In this document: positions 9,228-18,244 of the stretch, one piece after another
Position numbering within the stretch: position 1 is the first letter of the stretch
Layout: the number at the start of each line of letters is the position of its first letter
DNA from: Gemmatimonadota bacterium
GTDB taxonomy: Bacteria; Latescibacterota; UBA2968
Direction: 5' to 3'
DNA length: 64,000 nt
Assembly (NCBI GenBank): GCA_002714465.1
Contig: PAXL01000036.1
Span: 79,508 to 143,507 of the forward strand
Translations under genes and position numbers: made by a program
Notes under the pieces: generated by a model
What the model saw: the letters and a program-made list of their open reading frames with translations, nothing else
Told to the model about the DNA's origin: nothing
Database searches by the model: none

Positions 9228-10147
9228 CAGGTATCCAGACCGTCGAAATCTTCTTTCGTACCTGCCGTGTGAACCGTCATTCCACGGTCGATTCGGCGCA
9301 CGAGGCCCTTGAGCGTGCTGCCGGGTCCGACCTCGTAGGCCGTGTCTGCTCCCTCACTTACCATCCGCGTTATCGACTCTGACCATCGGACAGGCGAGAC
9401 GACCTGATCGACCAGAAGGCGCCTGAGCTCTTCAGGGTTTGTCGTCGGCTCGGCCGTGACGTTCGGGACGACCGGAACGGTCGGAGACGAGAACTTGATG
9501 TCCTGCAGAGCTGCCGTCAGGGCTTCGACGGCTGGCTTCATCAGGTCAGAGTGAAAGGCGCCGCTGACTGGAAGCTCAAAAGCCCTCTTAGCGCCCTTAT
9601 CCTTCGCAAGTTTGATCGCGCTCTTGATTCCTCGTTCCTCACCGGAGATGACCGTTTGTCCCGGGCAGTTGAAGTTCGCTGCCCTGACGAGACCTACACT
9701 TGATGCCTCTTCAGCGAGCGCCACTACCTCAGCATTATCGATACCGATGATCGCAGCCATCGAGCCGGGTCGCTGCTTGCCCGCTGCTGACATCGCCTGC
9801 GCCCTGATGCTAACGAGACGAAGCCCGTCCTCAAGTCCGAAGACACCCGAAGCTACGAGTGCAGCAAGTTCACCGACACTGTGGCCGGCGACAACGTCCG
9901 GCGTTTTTCCGCGGATTTTCAGTATCTCGAGAGCCGCCAAGCTGTGTGTGAAGACGGCCGGCTGCGTGATTGCGGTCTGTCGGAGTGATTCCTCGGGTCC
10001 GTTGAAGCAGAAAGACTTGATTCGGATGCCGAGCAGGCTGTCTGCAAGGTCGAAGACATGTGCGGCTTCCGGCGAAGTTTCATACAGGTCCTTACCCATG
10101 CCGACGAACTGAGATGCTTGGCCCGGGAAGAGGAAAGCCGTCGACAT
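9227..10147 (-). CDS. fabD: malonyl-CoA:ACP transacylase
   Basis: Loads malonyl groups onto ACP. 306 residues with the FPGQASQ motif at 7-13, the nucleophile Ser90 in GHSVGELAAL, the conserved arginine near 115 and catalytic His in SGAFHSDLM (about 199). It lies nine bases after fabH and overlaps fabG. Family and position leave little doubt. Confidence 0.97.
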   Translation of the reverse strand: MSTAFLFPGQASQFVGMGKDLYETSPEAAHVFDLADSLLGIRIKSFCFNGPEESLRQTAITQPAVFTHSLAALEILKIRGKTPDVVAGHSVGELAALVASGVFGLEDGLRLVSIRAQAMSAAGKQRPGSMAAIIGIDNAEVVALAEEASSVGLVRAANFNCPGQTVISGEERGIKSAIKLAKDKGAKRAFELPVSGAFHSDLMKPAVEALTAALQDIKFSSPTVPVVPNVTAEPTTNPEELRRLLVDQVVSPVRWSESITRMVSEGADTAYEVGPGSTLKGLVRRIDRGMTVHTAGTKEDFDGLDT

Positions 10148-10156
10148 CGTCGTTCT

Positions 10157-11155
10157 CTAATATGCCCACTTGATGAGCGCGCTGCCCCAAGCGTAGCCAC
10201 CGCCGGCAGTGGCCATCACGATGTAATCCCCGCGCTCGATTCGTCCCGTCTCGACAGCCTCCCAGAGCGCGATTGGGACCGTAGCGTCTGTCGTGTTCCC
10301 GAAGCGCTCGATATTGATCAGAACCTTCTCTTCCGGAAGTTTCATGCGCCTTGCGGCGGCAGCGATGATACGTTTGTTCGCCTGGTGCGGGACCAGAAGC
10401 TTGATATCCTCAGCCGTCAGCCCGTTACGTTCCATGATCCGACCAGAGACGTCCGCCATGCTCGTGCTGGCGAACTTCATGACCGCACGTCCATTCTGCC
10501 GAATGACGTGCATCTTTTTGTCGACCGTTTCGTGGCTGGCTGGGTGCAGGCTTCCACCGCCAGGTTGACAAAGGTGCTCTCCGCCGGAGCCGTCGACGTG
10601 AAAGATAAAGTCCTGAATACAGTGGTCGTCTTCAGTCGGCTCGAGCAGGACCGCGCCTGCGCCGTCTCCAAAGAGGATGCACGTGTTTCTGTCGGTGTAG
10701 TCAATAAAGGCGCTCATTTTATCGCCGCCGATGACGAGGACCCTCTTGTGCGTACCCGCCTGGATGAACTGGGCGCCGACGGTCATGGCGTAGACAAATC
10801 CAGCACACGCAGCGGAGAGGTCGAACCCCCACGCGTTTTCTGCCCCGATGTTGTTCTGTACGAGGCAGGCCGTAGCCGGGAAAGTCATGTCGGGGGTGAT
10901 CGTAGCGACGATGATGAGATCGATTTCGCTGGGTGCGATACCTCGATCGGCAAGTATACGCTCGGCAGCCTTCGTACACAGGTGCGAAGTCGCGAGGTCC
11001 TTGTCCTTCAGGATCCGTCGTTCCCGGATCCCGACGTGCGACATAATCCACTCGTCGCTCGTATTGACCATCTCAGAGAGATCGTCGTTCGTGAGCCGGT
11101 CTTCCGGAACGTAATGGGATACGCTGGTTATCGCGGCTCGCAAGGGATTTGGCAT
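10157..11155 (-). CDS. fabH: beta-ketoacyl-ACP synthase III
   Basis: Starts fatty acid synthesis by condensing acetyl-CoA (or a branched primer) with malonyl-ACP. 332 residues; Cys117 in FDLSAACAGFVYAM, His in VPHQANKRII and Asn in RFGNTTDATVP make the Cys-His-Asn triad. Only 53 bases separate it from rpmF; plsX, which usually sits between these two genes, is absent. Confidence 0.97.
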   Translation of the reverse strand: MPNPLRAAITSVSHYVPEDRLTNDDLSEMVNTSDEWIMSHVGIRERRILKDKDLATSHLCTKAAERILADRGIAPSEIDLIIVATITPDMTFPATACLVQNNIGAENAWGFDLSAACAGFVYAMTVGAQFIQAGTHKRVLVIGGDKMSAFIDYTDRNTCILFGDGAGAVLLEPTEDDHCIQDFIFHVDGSGGEHLCQPGGGSLHPASHETVDKKMHVIRQNGRAVMKFASTSMADVSGRIMERNGLTAEDIKLLVPHQANKRIIAAAARRMKLPEEKVLINIERFGNTTDATVPIALWEAVETGRIERGDYIVMATAGGGYAWGSALIKWAY

Positions 11156-11208
11156 CCGTTTTTCCTGATTTTGATGACGTGGCGGTCAGAATATAGGAAA
11201 ATCCAGAG

Positions 11209-11391
11209 CTAGATGCCCTCGCCTTCGATGACCTCTCGACCGTTGTAATAGCCGCAGTTCCCGCAGACACGGTGGGGGAGCCGGGTTGCCCCGCAATTCG
11301 GGCATGCCGTCGTGTTCACGGATTTCAGCTTCCAGTGTGTTCTGCGCTTGCCTGTGCGCGAATTGGAGCTTCTGCGTTTTGGATGCGCCAA
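11209..11391 (-). CDS. rpmF: 50S ribosomal protein L32
   Basis: 60-residue ribosomal protein with the family start [17 protein letters not shown] and a zinc ribbon made of CPNC and CGNC. It begins with TTG, preceded by GGAGAG at five bases. It follows the yceD-like gene, the standard pairing. Confidence 0.96.
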   Translation of the reverse strand: MAHPKRRSSNSRTGKRRTHWKLKSVNTTACPNCGATRLPHRVCGNCGYYNGREVIEGEGI

Positions 11392-11419
11392 GGGTTCTCT
11401 CCTTGTTTCAGGTCTTTCT

Positions 11420-11935
11420 TCAGTTGTCGAGCTTGAGTTCCTTCAACGCCGCCCACCTGGGGTCTTCTGCGACCTCACCACTGGCTGCTCGCTCGATTTC
11501 CTCGACGGCGGCCAGCTTTGGGCACGTCCCGGTCTCGTATGCCTCACAGACGGGGTTGATCGGAATTTCCAACAGGATGTAGTCTCGGACTTCCTTGCCG
11601 AGATCGAGTTCGTCGGATGATTCTTCCAGCCAAATCAAGGTCTCGTCCTCGTCGCCTTCCACGCCTCGGGGCTTGTTGCCCTTCTGGAACACGAAAGCGA
11701 ACTCGGCCTCAAAAGAGAGCGTGATAGGCTCGCTGCACCTTGCGCAGTCGGCCTTGAGACCGAACTGCGATTTGCCCGAAGCCGAAAGTGAATCATTGAG
11801 CTTGATCAGCGTGACGGCTGTTTCGATCTGACCCGAGAAGGATGCATCTTCTGGCTGGAGGTCCAAGTCCGTCGCATCCTGCTTGAAAGTCAGGCGAGTC
11901 TCACCGTCCTCCAGTTCGCGGAGGTCGACCTTCAT
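11420..11935 (-). CDS. DUF177 (YceD-like) protein
   Basis: DUF177/YceD family, almost always encoded directly ahead of rpmF; the family is linked to 23S rRNA maturation in plants and bacteria but its biochemistry is uncertain. About 171 residues, with a central CARC pair followed by an acidic segment and a late cysteine pair (CEAYETGTC). I prefer the ATG at 11935 because GAGAA precedes it; the GTG at 11962 would add nine residues. Confidence 0.85.
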   Translation of the reverse strand: MKVDLRELEDGETRLTFKQDATDLDLQPEDASFSGQIETAVTLIKLNDSLSASGKSQFGLKADCARCSEPITLSFEAEFAFVFQKGNKPRGVEGDEDETLIWLEESSDELDLGKEVRDYILLEIPINPVCEAYETGTCPKLAAVEEIERAASGEVAEDPRWAALKELKLDN

Positions 11936-11967
11936 CGGATTCTCTACGACGGGTTCGTCCACAGTGT

Positions 11968-12366
11968 TTATCCGAAGTAGTGTGCGATCTCGATCGCCGC
12001 GTTCTTCGGCGAATCTGACGCGTGCACGGCGTTGTTCTGGATGTTGCTCCCGTGTGTGTCTCGGATCGTGCCAGGCTCGGCTTCCTCTGGGTTAGTCGCG
12101 CCGATTACCTCTCGAAGCTTGGCAACGGCGTCTTCGCGCTCCAGAACCATGGGGACGCAGGGGCCGGAGGTCATGAATTTGACCAGATCGTTGTAAAAGG
12201 GACGCTCTTTGTGAACTTCGTAGAATTTTGCGGCTTGTTCAGTCGTCTGGCAGATCATTCTCAACTCGACCACTTTAAAGCCCTGCTCCTCGACCCGTCT
12301 TACAATGTCCCCGACGACGTTTTTCTTGACGGCGTCGGGCTTTACGATCATCAGCGTTCTGGCCAT
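11968..12366 (-). CDS. ndk: nucleoside diphosphate kinase
   Basis: Transfers the gamma phosphate between NTPs and NDPs through a phosphohistidine. Starts MARTLMIVKPDAVKKN; the catalytic histidine is in NAVHASDS near residue 115, after the conserved RDTHGSNIQNN. 132 residues, slightly shorter than average at the C-terminus. The ATG at 12366 has AGGAGAAGGGG upstream; an in-frame TTG at 12390 is less likely. It is the first gene of the fatty-acid operon. Confidence 0.96.
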   Translation of the reverse strand: MARTLMIVKPDAVKKNVVGDIVRRVEEQGFKVVELRMICQTTEQAAKFYEVHKERPFYNDLVKFMTSGPCVPMVLEREDAVAKLREVIGATNPEEAEPGTIRDTHGSNIQNNAVHASDSPKNAAIEIAHYFG

Positions 12367-12443
12367 CTTCCCCTTCTCCTGCACCCACAAAAAATGGCCC
12401 CCTGGAAGAAAGGCCGTTTATGTCTATCTAACTGAAGTTGAAG

Positions 12444-12472
12444 AAGATAGAAGAGGGCCCAGTTTTTGTCAA
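12444..12472 (-). promoter_or_regulatory. sigma-70-type promoter of the ndk-fab operon
   Basis: On the minus strand, TTGACA (12472-12467) and TATCTT (12449-12444) are separated by exactly 17 bases. The predicted start lies about 70 bases upstream of the ndk ATG. It is the best promoter match in the divergent gap and would drive the ndk-rpmF-fab-rnc-lipM transcript. Confidence 0.7.
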
Positions 12473-12521
12473 TCGAAACGTTGGAGAGCTGCAGATCAGG
12501 GTATTCTGGAGGAGAATTGAG

Positions 12522-12550
12522 TTGACACCCCATGTTGCGAGGGCTTTTAT
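12522..12550 (+). promoter_or_regulatory. sigma-70-type promoter of the ether-lipid cluster
   Basis: TTGACA (12522-12527), a 17-base spacer, then TTTTAT (12545-12550), with TTATTT overlapping it. It points toward the acyl-CoA reductase gene and would give a leader of about 90 bases. It lies about 50 bases from the divergent ndk promoter, so a shared regulator could control both. Confidence 0.55.
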
Positions 12551-12649
12551 TTACACTCTCTTGCCACTGCCCATCTGTCGTCCATATGGGCTTTTCCCAG
12601 CCGGCCGCTCGACCCTACCCGTCGTCCTGACCGACAGTATAAACAACCT

Positions 12650-14272
12650 ATGCAAAGTATTCCTGAGTTTCTAAAAGACAAGGTCCTCCTTGTGACCGGT
12701 GCAACTGGTTTTGTAGGCAAAGCCGTCGTTGTTCAGGTGCTTAGGCACGTACCGGACATCAAGAGGGTTTACATTCCTGCCCGCGAGCGTCGTCTGAAGA
12801 GCGGTGACGTCCAGTCGGCGGAGTCGAGGCTGAGTCAGGTCGTGGCTTCGAGCGCCTTCGACGTGCTCCGGAAAGAGTGGGGCGAACGGTTCGACGAACG
12901 CGTGCTCGAGAAGCTGGCCGTTGTCGCCTGGAAGGGACTAGAATACGAGGGCCTTGGGATGGACGCGGCTGAGCGCGCACGGCTCCAGGATGAGGTGGAC
13001 ATCGTGATCAGCAGCGCGGCGACCGTTGTGTTCGACGAGCCGATCGACATGGCTCTGAGCCAGAATGCGATTGGGCTTAGGCGAGTCTTGGAGTTCACGA
13101 AAGGCTGTCGCGACGCGAGCTTTGTGTATGTTTCGACGGCATACGTCAACGGGATGCGAACAGGACCGATCCCGGAAGCACTGATCCCGCCGGATGTGTC
13201 CGTAGCCCATCAGCTGGGGAATGGGACGGCGGCGGCGTACGATCTGGACGAGCAGATCGCCGAGATCGAAGCGTTTTCTTCACGCGTGAGGGAAGAAGCC
13301 GAGCTGCCGGCTCGCAAGAAGGAGTTTGAGGCCCAGCTCGCAAGGCAGAATCGCGGGAAGCGCGTGACGCCCCATCGTCTGGAGCACCAGCTCGACGCGC
13401 TAAGGGACCGATGGATCCAGAGCCAACTGGTGGGTGAAGGTCTCCGCAGAGGCCGACAGCACGGGTGGAACGACGCTTACACGATGACCAAGGCGATGGG
13501 TGAGCAGTTCATACAGCGCGAACGTGGGAACCTGCCCGTGGCGATCATCCGCCCGGCGATCATCGAGAGCAGCCTGCGGGATCCGGAGCCGGGCTGGCTG
13601 GAAGGTCTCAAGGTTGCCGATCCCCTGATAGCGCACTTCAGCAAGGGCCGACTAGGCGACTTCCCCGCAGATCCTCGTGTGGTTATGGATGTAATCCCTG
13701 TCGATATCGTCGCCAACGCGATCCTGTCTGTCCTGCCTCGTATCCGGGATCGGCAGGAGATCGAGGTTTATCACGTCGGAACGGGATCGCAGAATCCGAT
13801 CCGGTTCGGCGAGATCTTCGACCACGTATATGAATACTACCGGGAGCACCCCGTTCTGGACCGAGAGGGCAACCCGATAAACGTTTCGCGATGGCGGTTC
13901 CCCACGGTCGATCGGTTCGAACGCTGGTGCCGTTTCCGATATAAGCTGCCGATGGCCCTCACGCGATGGATGCTCGATCGGATGCCGGAATCAAGTCTTA
14001 CAAATCGCATGATGCGCCGCGTCACGCGTGGAGAGGCGACGCTCGAACGGGTGCTTGCCCTTTGCGAGATCTACGCACCCTATACTTTTCTGGATTGTCG
14101 TTTCGAAACGACCAACCTGGAACGCGTTTACAACGAGATGCACCCCGACGATCAGGTCCGTTTCAACACAGATGTGAGCCGGATCGATTGGCGATCCTAC
14201 GTCCAGGATACGCACATACCAGGCCTTCACCGCCACGTCCTAAAGTCCGAGCTGGCACCGAATGGCGAGTAG
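12650..14272 (+). CDS. fatty acyl-CoA reductase (alcohol-forming, FAR type)
   Basis: Reduces long acyl-CoA (or acyl-ACP) to a fatty alcohol with NADPH. 540 residues of the NAD_binding_4/male-sterility family found in plant and animal FARs. Cofactor motif TGATGFVG at 16-23; active-site Tyr277 and Lys281 in NDAYTMTKAMGE; the following VAIIRPAIIESS is a FAR hallmark. The C-terminal part (YTFLDCRFETTNLERVYNEM) matches the FAR_C region. No clear ribosome-binding site precedes the ATG. It heads a cluster with an acyltransferase, alkyl-DHAP synthase and reductase, where its fatty alcohol would be the alkyl donor. A role in wax esters is the alternative, but no wax synthase is present. Confidence 0.88.
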   Translation: MQSIPEFLKDKVLLVTGATGFVGKAVVVQVLRHVPDIKRVYIPARERRLKSGDVQSAESRLSQVVASSAFDVLRKEWGERFDERVLEKLAVVAWKGLEYEGLGMDAAERARLQDEVDIVISSAATVVFDEPIDMALSQNAIGLRRVLEFTKGCRDASFVYVSTAYVNGMRTGPIPEALIPPDVSVAHQLGNGTAAAYDLDEQIAEIEAFSSRVREEAELPARKKEFEAQLARQNRGKRVTPHRLEHQLDALRDRWIQSQLVGEGLRRGRQHGWNDAYTMTKAMGEQFIQRERGNLPVAIIRPAIIESSLRDPEPGWLEGLKVADPLIAHFSKGRLGDFPADPRVVMDVIPVDIVANAILSVLPRIRDRQEIEVYHVGTGSQNPIRFGEIFDHVYEYYREHPVLDREGNPINVSRWRFPTVDRFERWCRFRYKLPMALTRWMLDRMPESSLTNRMMRRVTRGEATLERVLALCEIYAPYTFLDCRFETTNLERVYNEMHPDDQVRFNTDVSRIDWRSYVQDTHIPGLHRHVLKSELAPNGE

Positions 14273-16238
14273 GGTCGGCGCCATGGCCCAATCCAGCGTC
14301 CAACCCCTTCATATTCAGCTTCTTTCAGAGCCGGCAGCTTTGGACGCAGCGTACGACAAGGCTGCGCAGGAGTTTATCGAAGTCGGCCGTCTTGAAGGTC
14401 ATTTTGATGGATGGTCCGAAGAGGACCTCTTTTGGCCTGCGACAACGAAAGCTGTATCGGAAGAGACACTCAAGCGGCGGCTTCGGATGGTCGATCGGAT
14501 CGAGAAGGGGATTCCCGCGCGCAGGGCAGAGCGACTGAGGGAGGCTCACGCGGACTACGTAGAGCTGAAGAATGGATACTACGATGCTTGTCGAGCCTAC
14601 GTGCAGGTGAAGCGCGCGTTTGTCGAATACGGCGCGGGACCGGCGGAGGATCTGCTTGCTCTGTATCAGTCGCTCTATCTCGAGGCGATTGCTTCTGGCC
14701 GGCTCTTCTCTTTCGACACGGGTGAAGAAGCGCTTGGACGTGCGCAGGTAACGCACGTCCCGCTTTCTCACGCGCAGGCAGTGGCTGAAGCGCTATCAAA
14801 CGTGAAGTTCAGCGACGATCCGCGTTGGGACATGCCCGTTCAATTCGGTTCGGACACGGTCGCGCATGAATCGACACTCAAAGATGCACTGCAGTTCGTG
14901 GCACAAAGGACGCTCGCCTTTATCGGCGCAGGCGGTCTTTTGGCAACGCGATACAACACCTACACGAACTTCGCCTGGTTCGGGTGTTCACTTTGGCGTG
15001 TGCTGCTAGAGGTCGACTGGGTCTGCCACAGGCTCGAGCAGATCGGCAAAGCTCGGGTGATCGTGAACCGGATTCGTGCCGCCTTCCCCCAGTCGAAGGC
15101 CCGGATGATCGAGTTCGTCCAGGCCCACCGGGAGGACCCATCGAAGCTGCGTCCCGAGAATTACTGGTATGGCTCGCCATACAGCTACCTGACTCGGGAT
15201 ATGATCGACGACGCTCGACGTGTGATCGGAGTCGTGAACAAGCTGATCGGTAGTCATCTGCCCGATCAGGACGCGGTTGAGGAACCGGAGATACTGAACT
15301 CTTCGCTCACGGGGCCTTTCACCGAATATGCTCACGTCGGTGTATACTCAGGGAGCGGGAAGGGCCCTTCACGAACCCGTCGGCTGCTCGGGTGGGGGCG
15401 ACGATCCTGGGCTCTGGGGAAGACAAAGAAGAGGCTGAGTCGCTCGGGTCTGGAAGGATCGGAGCTCTATCGGGAGGCTTGGAAGGCATCTCAGGCCTGG
15501 GGCTCGGCCTCGCTCGAAGAGCTCGGAGTTGATGTGGATGTGAAGTTGGATCCGGAGTTCAACGCATCTGCGGAGGCTATCGGTCTTGGAAAGGATGCGT
15601 CGCTCAAGACGCTGTTTCTCCCGACACATCAGGCTCTGCTGGATCATCCCGTTATGTTTCACGTCCTTCAGAGCCCAGAGGTGGTGGAGGCGATGGGTTG
15701 GGACGAGCCGAAACCTTGTGTGATCCTCGCGAGAACGGGGCTCGCTCGGCACGGTGTCCGGATCGGGTCGTGGTCTTTCACCATGTTCGGGATGACCTCA
15801 GATACATTTGACGAGCTCCAGGAGAAGGTGGACGGGTTCGTTATGCTCGACCGAGGAGGGTCGGCCACGCACACCACGACCGCGCTCGCAAAAGCCCTCG
15901 AAGAGCGACCCGGAATCATCTATCCTATGGGGACGACTGCGGCGTTTCCACTCCAGAATTTCCCGCTCCAGAGTGTGTTGTTCTCGCATCTTCCCCCTGA
16001 TATCGTGATCATCCCCGTCGCGTTTCGGGGTATCCACGCGATTTGGCCGAAGTGCCCCAGGGGAAATCTGGATATCAACCCGGGACGCGTCGAAGCGTAT
16101 CTGGCGCCACCCATGCTAGGTGAGACCACACTGATGCCGCGACGGCGCTCACTGCGTGTACAGGCCGAGGCTGCTGCGCTTTTTCAGGCTGTCCATATCG
16201 CGGCACTATTCGATCCAGACGGCGGGACGGCCGATTAG
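14262..16238 (+). CDS. LPLAT-family acyltransferase, probable dihydroxyacetone-phosphate acyltransferase
   Basis: 658 residues. The C-terminal half is a glycerolipid acyltransferase domain: HX4D motif His456...Asp461 (in PTHQALLDHP), then a variant of the FPEGT motif reading YPMGTT, and an IIPVAFRG stretch. The long N-terminal half has no obvious domain and is mainly helical, as in large PlsB/GNPAT-type enzymes. From position between FAR and AGPS genes I infer that it makes 1-acyl-DHAP, the substrate AGPS needs. The ATG at 14262 overlaps the FAR stop by 11 bases; an ATG at 14283 is possible. The acyltransferase call is firm; DHAP rather than glycerol-3-phosphate as acceptor is inference. Confidence 0.72.
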   Translation: MASRVGAMAQSSVQPLHIQLLSEPAALDAAYDKAAQEFIEVGRLEGHFDGWSEEDLFWPATTKAVSEETLKRRLRMVDRIEKGIPARRAERLREAHADYVELKNGYYDACRAYVQVKRAFVEYGAGPAEDLLALYQSLYLEAIASGRLFSFDTGEEALGRAQVTHVPLSHAQAVAEALSNVKFSDDPRWDMPVQFGSDTVAHESTLKDALQFVAQRTLAFIGAGGLLATRYNTYTNFAWFGCSLWRVLLEVDWVCHRLEQIGKARVIVNRIRAAFPQSKARMIEFVQAHREDPSKLRPENYWYGSPYSYLTRDMIDDARRVIGVVNKLIGSHLPDQDAVEEPEILNSSLTGPFTEYAHVGVYSGSGKGPSRTRRLLGWGRRSWALGKTKKRLSRSGLEGSELYREAWKASQAWGSASLEELGVDVDVKLDPEFNASAEAIGLGKDASLKTLFLPTHQALLDHPVMFHVLQSPEVVEAMGWDEPKPCVILARTGLARHGVRIGSWSFTMFGMTSDTFDELQEKVDGFVMLDRGGSATHTTTALAKALEERPGIIYPMGTTAAFPLQNFPLQSVLFSHLPPDIVIIPVAFRGIHAIWPKCPRGNLDINPGRVEAYLAPPMLGETTLMPRRRSLRVQAEAAALFQAVHIAALFDPDGGTAD

Positions 16239-16256
16239 CTTGAGGTAGACGAGGAC

Positions 16257-16399
16257 AGAAACACAAAGACACGAAAACACAAAGCAAAGCGAAGGCAGGA
16301 TGGCGGTCATTAAATCAGGCCGACGGTGGGTCAGGCCCTCTCCCTTATTGCACACCAGATCCTTGATTCCCTTCGTGATCTTTGCGTCTTCGTGATTAG
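16257..16399. repeat. imperfect inverted repeat between acyltransferase and AGPS genes
   Basis: Left arm 16257-16294 is built of CACAAAG/CACGAAA words; right arm 16371-16399 carries the reverse complement (CTTCGTG, CTTTGCG, CTTCGTG). The arms match imperfectly over about 25 bases with a 75-base spacer. The 194-base gap holds no gene other than this. Such CACAAAG-type intergenic repeats are common in genomes of several phyla and are of unknown role. Confidence 0.5.
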
Positions 16400-16432
16400 T
16401 CTCTGGTGTTGAGACCAGACCCAAGGAGACAG

Positions 16433-18214
16433 ATGAAATCAGACGCCTTTTACGATCCCCGAGACGGTGAGCGATACGTCCACAAGTGGGGCTATGCCGA
16501 TACGCGGTTCGAGTTCGACGGGCCCAGAGCCGTTCGGGTGACAGGAGATCGATACAAGATTTCGGGTTTTCGTATGCCCTACCTGATCCCGTTTGTGGAA
16601 GAGATCATTAAGCTGCCGATCTCGCAGGACGACCTGATCGAGGAATGGGTCAGCTACGACCTACCCGATCAGGTTTCGAACGAGCCGTTTGTTGCCGATG
16701 TTCGTGCGGCGCTGAAAGCCGAGCAGATCGCCTCTGATGCCGAGAACCGTCTGGCTCACAGCCATGGACAGCTCAGCGTGGACGAAATTTTCAGGGTTCT
16801 GACTGGCGGATCGTTCACCCGACTTATAGACGTGGTCGTGTTCCCCGAATCTGAAGACGATGTTCGGGCGATTGTGAAAGCTGGGGTCGACCACGATGTC
16901 TGCCTGATCCCGTTCGGGGGCGGAACCAACGTGAGCGGCGCGCTCGCCGTCCCCGAGGACGAGGCCAGGATGATCTGCTCCGTCGACATGCGCCGAATGA
17001 ACAGGATCCTCTGGGTGGACAAGGAGAACAACCTAGCCTGTATCGAATCCGGTATCCAGGGGAAGGAACTGGAGTTGCGTCTGGAAGAGCAGGGGCTAAC
17101 CTCGGGTCACGATCCGGACAGCATCGAGTTCTCGACATTGGGTGGCTGGATTTCGACGAACGCAAGCGGGATGAAGAAGAACCGCTACGGGAACATCGAG
17201 GACATCGTGCTGGAGGCGACCCTGGTTACCCCGAAGGGAGAGCTCGAGACGAAGTCGGTGACGCCCAGGAATTCTACAGGGGTTCAGCCGCGGTCGCTCC
17301 TATTCGGGAGTGAAGGCAACTTCGGAATTATCACGAAGGCGGTGATGAAAGTGCATCTGCTGCCAGAGGCCCGGGACTACGGATCACTCGTGTTTCCGAC
17401 CTTTAGGCACGGTGTGGACTACCTTAGAGCACTCCGCGAGACCGGAACGATTCCGGCGAGTATCCGGCTTGTTAACAATACCGAGTTCAGGATGGGACAG
17501 GCACTGAAGCCTGAGCACAGCTTCTGGGGAGGCGTGATGTCGTCCGTCCAGAAGACGGTCCTCGGGCTCAAGGGGTTTAAGCTGGACAAGATGGCAGCGT
17601 GTACGTTCCTCATCGAGGGGACTTATGAGGAGGTTGCGCACCAGAAGAAGACGATCTTTAGGGTCGCCAAGCAGTATCGCGCAGTGAGTGGAGGGGCATC
17701 GAACGGGAAGCGTGGATATGCCCTGACTTTCGGGATCGCGTACATCCGTGATTTCGTCAGTCAGCTCGGGATCATGGGGGAGACCTTTGAGACATCGGTG
17801 CCGTGGTCACGCATCCAAGACGTGTGCGATGCAGTAACGGAGGAGCTGGACAGGCAGGTCGAGCGGCTCGGGATTCAGGGTCGGCCGTATTTCACTTATC
17901 GCGTAACGCAGACCTACCATACCGGTGTGTGCATCTACTTTACCCTTGCCTTTAGCGGGAAAGGGCTGGACGATCCGGCCGCCGTCTACCACGAGGCGGA
18001 GACCCATCTAAGGCAGGCGATCCTGGACAACGGCGGTTCTCTCTCACACCACCACGGGGTTGGAAAGCTGCGAGCCGGTTTCCTGGATCAGGTCCAGTCT
18101 GACACGAGCAGCGAAGTACTGCGCGAGACCAAGAATGCCATGGATCCAGCCAACATTTTCGGTGCTCGCAACGGTGTTCTCGCGAAGACCAGAAATCAGG
18201 CAGGGCACGCTTAA
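16433..18214 (+). CDS. alkyldihydroxyacetonephosphate synthase (AGPS-like FAD enzyme)
   Basis: Swaps the acyl chain of 1-acyl-DHAP for a fatty alcohol, forming the ether bond. 593 residues similar to animal AGPS along its length: an N-terminal KWGYADTRFEF segment, the FAD-binding loop PFGGGTNVSG at 160-169, NRILWVDKENN, HDPDSIEFSTLGGWISTNASGMKKN-type region (shared almost word for word), PASIRLVNN, YIRDF, RVTQTYHTG and the three-histidine motif SHHHGVGKLR (His539-541) needed for catalysis. The ATG at 16433 has AAGGAGACAG directly upstream, which settles the start. D-lactate dehydrogenase-type FAD oxidases are related but lack the histidine motif and these segments. Confidence 0.9.
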   Translation: MKSDAFYDPRDGERYVHKWGYADTRFEFDGPRAVRVTGDRYKISGFRMPYLIPFVEEIIKLPISQDDLIEEWVSYDLPDQVSNEPFVADVRAALKAEQIASDAENRLAHSHGQLSVDEIFRVLTGGSFTRLIDVVVFPESEDDVRAIVKAGVDHDVCLIPFGGGTNVSGALAVPEDEARMICSVDMRRMNRILWVDKENNLACIESGIQGKELELRLEEQGLTSGHDPDSIEFSTLGGWISTNASGMKKNRYGNIEDIVLEATLVTPKGELETKSVTPRNSTGVQPRSLLFGSEGNFGIITKAVMKVHLLPEARDYGSLVFPTFRHGVDYLRALRETGTIPASIRLVNNTEFRMGQALKPEHSFWGGVMSSVQKTVLGLKGFKLDKMAACTFLIEGTYEEVAHQKKTIFRVAKQYRAVSGGASNGKRGYALTFGIAYIRDFVSQLGIMGETFETSVPWSRIQDVCDAVTEELDRQVERLGIQGRPYFTYRVTQTYHTGVCIYFTLAFSGKGLDDPAAVYHEAETHLRQAILDNGGSLSHHHGVGKLRAGFLDQVQSDTSSEVLRETKNAMDPANIFGARNGVLAKTRNQAGHA

Positions 18215-18244
18215 GCAAGGAGTTGCAGGTGCGGGGAGGCATTC

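Noticed and set aside
10058..11212. Open frame of 384 codons antisense to fabH and fabD
   Set aside because: Same reason: shadow of two certain genes, no domain and no ribosome-binding site.
12385..12415. Hairpin with T-run in the ndk leader as an attenuator
   Set aside because: On the minus strand GGCC/GGCC with mainly G-U pairs precedes TTTTTT; the stem is too weak to call.
12650..14272. FAR and acyltransferase as a wax-ester pathway
   Set aside because: No wax synthase (WS/DGAT) is present and the following AGPS-like gene gives fatty alcohol a clear use in ether lipids.
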